This document shows positions 41,201-43,973 of a stretch of 43,973 bases of DNA, piece by piece. A program made the translations under genes and the position numbers. Within the stretch, counting starts at the first letter, position 1. Each line of letters begins with the position of its first letter. The notes beneath the pieces are model-generated. The model was not told the DNA's origin and ran no database searches. It saw only the letters and a program-made list of their open reading frames with translations. The stretch covers positions 1-43,973 of the forward strand of contig JBGTGQ010000012.1 in assembly GCA_041746635.1 (NCBI GenBank), written 5' to 3'. This DNA is from CAMASH01 sp041746635. GTDB taxonomy: Bacteria; Verrucomicrobiota; Verrucomicrobiia; Chthoniobacterales; Terrimicrobiaceae.

Positions 41201-42096
41201 AGCCGCGCGGGCTGGAACCACGCGAGATCCAGATCGAACATGGCCTGCTCCGGATCGGGCGTATAGGTGGAGGGCATCGGCACCTTCTCCTGGAGGCCCA
41301 GACCGCCCTTGTAGGTGTTGGCTACGGGTGCGTCGTAGTAGGTGCCTTCGGAGGCGGTGTTGATGTTGATTTTCGCACTCTCGTCGTCCGTCCAGAATGC
41401 GAGGCGCGCGATCGGCGGGTTGTCCGGGCCCGATCCGGCGATGGTCGAGACGCCTGGCGTCCCGGTGGGTTCGGCGACCGCCCGGCTACCATCCTTCAGG
41501 ACGTAGAGCCAGCGCACGGGCATCGGGATGGCCTTCGCGTTCGTGCCGTCCTCGTAGAGAACCTGAACGCCTTTGGCATCCTTCAATTCCTCGGTCGTCG
41601 CCTCGAAGCCATCCACCAGAGATAGCGCACGGGGATCGAGAATCGGATACACCGGCGACCCACCGCCCAGGACCGGTTCGTTCAGATCGACATAGACATC
41701 CGTCCCCTGGTCCCGCCAGTCGGTCGGCACATCGGCGGGTTCGCCAGCGGCGTCGAGCGGATTGAACTCGCCATCGACCACGAGGTCGGCACTCGAGTAG
41801 AGCTTGTAGGCTTTCACCGGATTGCCGCCGGTGTCGTACGTGCGGATGAGGCCCGGCTGCGAGACCCACGCCTCGCCGGGGCGCTGGCTTGCCTCCTGGA
41901 TCTGCCCGATCACGACATTGAGTGTGGAGTCGGCCAGCATCCGGACATCCACCCCACTGGCATAGCCCTGCGAGGAAGACAGATCGGTCCGCACGGATGA
42001 CAAAAATGCGACGATCAGGCCGCTGATGAGCACCAGCATCGCGAGGGTGAGAACCAACGCGATACCTCGGCAATGGGGGGAAGGGGAGGGGTTCAT
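38239..42096 (-). CDS. Verru_Chthon cassette protein A (very large GspK-like minor pseudopilin)
   Basis: This 1285-residue protein begins MNPSPSPHCRG then IALVLTLAMLVLISGLIVAFLSSVRTD. It looks like a pseudopilin with Gly at -1 but Leu instead of Glu at +5, as in GspK. SAKININTASEG (about residue 240) resembles the motif in GspK that precedes its helical domain. The remaining ~1000 residues are a large extracytoplasmic region without a recognised enzyme motif, about four times GspK length. ATG at 42096 is chosen because it overlaps the GH28 stop by ATGA; the open frame upstream is antisense to GH28. It heads the A-B-C-D cassette. Confidence 0.87.
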   Translation of the reverse strand: MNPSPSPHCRGIALVLTLAMLVLISGLIVAFLSSVRTDLSSSQGYASGVDVRMLADSTLNVVIGQIQEASQRPGEAWVSQPGLIRTYDTGGNPVKAYKLYSSADLVVDGEFNPLDAAGEPADVPTDWRDQGTDVYVDLNEPVLGGGSPVYPILDPRALSLVDGFEATTEELKDAKGVQVLYEDGTNAKAIPMPVRWLYVLKDGSRAVAEPTGTPGVSTIAGSGPDNPPIARLAFWTDDESAKININTASEGTYYDAPVANTYKGGLGLQEKVPMPSTYTPDPEQAMFDLDLAWFQPARLEYQRYPGHPATTSLSPVFYDFIEQGLGGSAARKDVLEEIYKISPRYAGGSGSSLAGTVRPATGSALALSDDRLYATLDELLFSNVFNGATGTRGENTIDAAGKRRELLSIARFFTTARSNAPEQTLFNSPRVAIWPVDSDPARRTAFDKLVAFCATLKKPGDPSGSVPYYLMRKNPLSMTEDWNLTIGGQPTNQNLYTYLQDLTSRAIPGFTTTPFSAPTKWGVDERNQILMEILDYVRATNLIDKTNGTPYTAGTIPTNSNFGVVLPLEPPPGTPGAGTKGFGRYFSLSELALMAVVKKPAGDPNVLPLTNSRRVQFALLPEFYSPSVGHPALAYAFRMEFTGLDSLKLGGQSLFQNAAHTIRSPHALVSGYGDSSLSFNGGPMGFYWYAKEEKVSYPVRAPDEIYPLGELVLDKDYTGSVSGNVKIELWYDPPTGAAPVLVQQGEFDFGNVAFQMPTWVPSGKMKAAGGTGTFLYPADHDWSGLANNRIKYSLAFIRNGDGTPYVPIDDNGNAQPKTEDKYTDWLVSLVPDMASIDSDYRLINAVPSSEDLGVHFKQHPWTGGDRFAHSLHGGWVSGSGKPDSYYHAGSKTGKLTEGIVAQLRYEAPDVAQPFPATADTGVKNYLDKTGDWSTAVGQFPDGPLIDRADEGEAPFGDSKIPYFGHHYSNKDDFVTSEQAETYFSPNRLVPSPVILGSLPTGVKRGRPWQTLLFRPDKPYFPGQGQHPGNLAGGPPDHLLLDLFWMPVVEPYAISEPFSTAGKINLNYQIAPFTNIKRSTGMRGVLHAVMITALPPFAAVDSKKFHELYKAPLYASGAKRGEDILARHPIDADATLSLFEERFAANKPFVSASEVTTMPIVPASLGLGANSTPAQIDTALASFWQDKVELTGDNAIERPYAMIYPRVTTKSNTYQVHVRAQSLKVTPASADAGEFRQGIDQITGEFRGSFVIERFLDANLQTYDPANPAGLGPYKMRVVSSKQVSR

Positions 42097-43418
42097 CGGA
42101 AGGTGCAGTTCTCCATTAGCCACGGTTCGACGCCCGCGACGCTCGGCTCCAGCAGCGGGCAGTCGATCACGGCGTTCTCGACGTTGCGCGCCCAGAGGCC
42201 GTGCATCGGCACCGAGCACTCGGCGGGCCAGGTGGCGGCGACATTGGAAAGGGCGAGGTTTTTGATGTTGTCGGCGACGACCGCCGCGCGGGCGCTGCGG
42301 GCGGCGGGGCTGAAATTGGAAAGCTGCGTGCTCTTGCTGCGGGGAACGGTCTCGGCGGGATCCTCGACCTCGGGGTAGTCGAGCCGGATGTCGCGCAGCG
42401 AGATGTTTTCGAGCCGTGCGCCGTCCTGCGCCGTCATCAGGATGCGGCCGCGCGTCTCGCAGACGATGTTGCTGAACTGGATGTTCCGCATCGTGCCGAG
42501 ATCGGGGTTCTGCCGCCGGTGCTCCTGGAGATCGAGATGGATGACGCGGTCGGTCCCGCCGGCGGTGAGCGCCCGCCCGGTGATGTTCGAGACGACGACA
42601 TTCTCCACCTCGCCGCCGTCCCACATGATGATCTGGAAAAGGCGCAGGGCGTTCCTTACGGTGCAGTTGGAGAAGGCGACGTGCCGGATCCCGGAGCGCG
42701 TCTCGGCTCCGATCCCGAGTGCGGCGCAATTGCTCTCCAGCACGCAGTTCGTCACCGTGACGTGCTCGCAGGAGCGGGCATCCTCGGTAGCCTTCACGAT
42801 GATCGTGTCGTCGCACGCGGCGAGGCGGCAGCCGGAGACGAAGACATCCCGGCATCCATTAATATCGAACCCGTCCGTATTTGGCCCGTAGAGGTGGTTC
42901 TCCACCGATACGCCCTCGATTCGCACCCGGTCGCAGTTATAGAGATGCAGCGTCCAGCCCGGACTCCGGCGCAGCGTGACACCCTCGACCATGACATTGC
43001 AGCATCCGGCGATCTCGATCATTGGGCTGATGCGCCGTGCCGTCTGCACGAAAAACGGCGACGGTTCCGTGGGCTTGTCCCAGAACTCCTCGCCATTCCC
43101 GTCGATGACGCCCGCACCCCGGATCGACACGTCGTCGAGTTCCTGCGCGACGATCAGGTGATAGGGCTGCCGGTCCTTGTTGTGTCCGTGCGCGAGTTTC
43201 GGATAGGCGTCGAGATCGAGATCCGGCGTGAGCACCGCGCCGGCGGCGAGATGGAGGGTGACGCGGCTGCGGAGAAAGATCGTGCGGATCGTGAAGACTC
43301 CGGGCGGCACGAGAACGACCGCGTCGTCGGATTCCGCAGCGCGGTCGATCGCCTGCTGGATTGCTTCGGTCGCTTCGGCCGGGCCGAAGGTGGCAATCTC
43401 TCTGGGGATGGTTGTCAT
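42093..43418 (-). CDS. GH28 polygalacturonase-like glycoside hydrolase
   Basis: This is a 441-residue right-handed beta-helix enzyme. The N-terminus TEAIQQAIDRAAESDDAVVLVPPGVFTIRTIFLRSRVTLHLAAGAVL is the typical start of GH28. The catalytic region has PNTDGFDI (first Asp) and AACDDTIIVK (paired Asp), then LGIGAET in the place of the GHG loop of classical polygalacturonases. The Arg/Lys that normally follows is less clear. It would cleave galacturonan-type acidic polymers, or similar uronate or rhamnosyl linkages. No signal peptide is present, so it acts in the cytoplasm or is exported unusually. It is 9 bp after the partial beta-helix gene and overlaps cassette protein A. Confidence 0.87.
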   Translation of the reverse strand: MTTIPREIATFGPAEATEAIQQAIDRAAESDDAVVLVPPGVFTIRTIFLRSRVTLHLAAGAVLTPDLDLDAYPKLAHGHNKDRQPYHLIVAQELDDVSIRGAGVIDGNGEEFWDKPTEPSPFFVQTARRISPMIEIAGCCNVMVEGVTLRRSPGWTLHLYNCDRVRIEGVSVENHLYGPNTDGFDINGCRDVFVSGCRLAACDDTIIVKATEDARSCEHVTVTNCVLESNCAALGIGAETRSGIRHVAFSNCTVRNALRLFQIIMWDGGEVENVVVSNITGRALTAGGTDRVIHLDLQEHRRQNPDLGTMRNIQFSNIVCETRGRILMTAQDGARLENISLRDIRLDYPEVEDPAETVPRSKSTQLSNFSPAARSARAAVVADNIKNLALSNVAATWPAECSVPMHGLWARNVENAVIDCPLLEPSVAGVEPWLMENCTFR

Positions 43419-43427
43419 GAAATTCGT

Positions 43428-43973
43428 CTAGCGAGATGAGCCCCCGACGTAGATCGGGAGAAACCGCTTGTTTGGAACGTCTTCGCGTTTGAGCAGGCGG
43501 GTCTCGCCGCCCTGCGTTTCGGAAACGTAGATCTCGTAGGGCGTGTTCTTGCCGAAACACGTCTCGCGCACGCCCGCGAAGCTCGCCGTCGCGTTATCGA
43601 TCACCATGAGCGGATTTGGCATCGGCCCCGGATCGGTGGAATAGATATGCGCGCCCAGCACCTCGGTTTTTCCGCCCTTGGAAGTGTGGACTTTCGTCGT
43701 TTCGCGCTCGGTCTTTAAACCTAGAATCCACACCGTCGCCCCGCGGTTGTCGATGTCGTTGCCCGTCTTGCCCTCGGGATTGATCTGACGCATCCAGACG
43801 TGCTGCTTCGGATTCGCGAGCGCGACGCTCCCCGTCAAGTCCTCGATGAAGAAGTCGCCCGAACCGGTGCTCGTCGTCTGGCCGAAGCCGCTGCAACTGC
43901 TCACCGTCACGCTGCGGCTCGCCTCGTTCACCAGCTCGATGCCCGAATACATCGCGTCGATCCGCTCCAGAAT
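43428..43973 (-). CDS. C-terminal part of a beta-helix protein (partial, cut by right edge)
   Basis: The frame is open to the window end, so only the last 181 residues are seen. Short repeated strands such as SVTVSSCSGFG, FFIEDLTGSVALANPKQHVWMRQIN, ATVWILGLKTE and TEVLGAHIY suggest a right-handed parallel beta-helix, as in pectate-lyase/GH28-related proteins. It ends YVGGSSR. No catalytic residues can be assigned from this part. It is the first seen member of the minus-strand run and lies 9 bp before GH28, so it is probably cotranscribed. Confidence 0.6.
   Translation of the reverse strand: MLERIDAMYSGIELVNEASRSVTVSSCSGFGQTTSTGSGDFFIEDLTGSVALANPKQHVWMRQINPEGKTGNDIDNRGATVWILGLKTERETTKVHTSKGGKTEVLGAHIYSTDPGPMPNPLMVIDNATASFAGVRETCFGKNTPYEIYVSETQGGETRLLKREDVPNKRFLPIYVGGSSR

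Noticed and set aside
42097..42855. N-terminal extension of cassette protein A
   Set aside because: It is out-of-frame overlap with GH28 and rich in Arg/His/Pro. The prepilin leader starts at 42096 with an ATGA overlap.

Overview
The window looks like a chromosomal segment of a Verrucomicrobiota bacterium, probably on the Chthoniobacterales/Opitutae side. It is GC-rich with dense same-strand gene runs and many ATGA start/stop overlaps. It carries several families of palindromic intergenic repeats. Most tellingly, it has a complete four-gene 'Verru_Chthon cassette' (proteins A-D) of pseudopilin-like proteins. The lineage is inferred from these traits, not from a marker-gene tree.

Layout. 1-775: the tail of a Tn5-like IS4 transposase next to a wrecked LOV/PAS histidine kinase. 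773-6657: a PfkB-type sugar kinase diverging from a binding-protein-dependent ABC importer (ATPase, binding protein, fused double permease). This importer operon has been entered by two repeats: a twin-hairpin repeat between ATPase and binding protein, and a GxxExxY nuclease-like gene with its own terminal inverted repeats between binding protein and permease. 6714-13033: housekeeping genes (class A PBP, tandem USP, EVE protein, D-2-hydroxyacid dehydrogenase, thymidylate kinase with a one-base frameshift, DNA polymerase III delta' subunit). 13325-15792: a pseudopilin-like protein overlapping a zinc-ribbon/B-box/beta-propeller membrane protein. 15793-16215: gene-poor, with a PIN-toxin remnant. 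16216-20347: proB, an ABC-2 permease, a hypothetical protein, a metallophosphoesterase and a GT9 glycosyltransferase that lacks a standard start codon. 20430-23074: malate dehydrogenase, HU, gamma-carbonic anhydrase-like protein and a DUF151 nuclease. 23269-30441: a double-VWA membrane protein, then a CheB-CheR-PAS fusion followed by a NarL-type histidine kinase.

30507-43973 is the accessory highlight. Eight minus-strand genes run in one direction: a beta-helix protein (cut by the window edge), a GH28 polygalacturonase-like enzyme, cassette proteins A, B, C and D, a clan GH-A-like glycoside hydrolase, and a heparinase II/III-like lyase fused to HEAT repeats. GH28-A-B-C-D are joined by four successive ATGA overlaps. 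The N-termini of A-D resemble the four minor pseudopilins of type II secretion (A like GspK, including loss of Glu+5; B like GspI; C like GspJ; D like GspH). No secretion ATPase, platform protein or secretin lies in the window. My inference is that this is a substrate-dedicated pseudopilus tip co-expressed with enzymes for one acidic polysaccharide, using a type II/type IV machine encoded elsewhere.

No tRNA, rRNA or CRISPR array was recognised.
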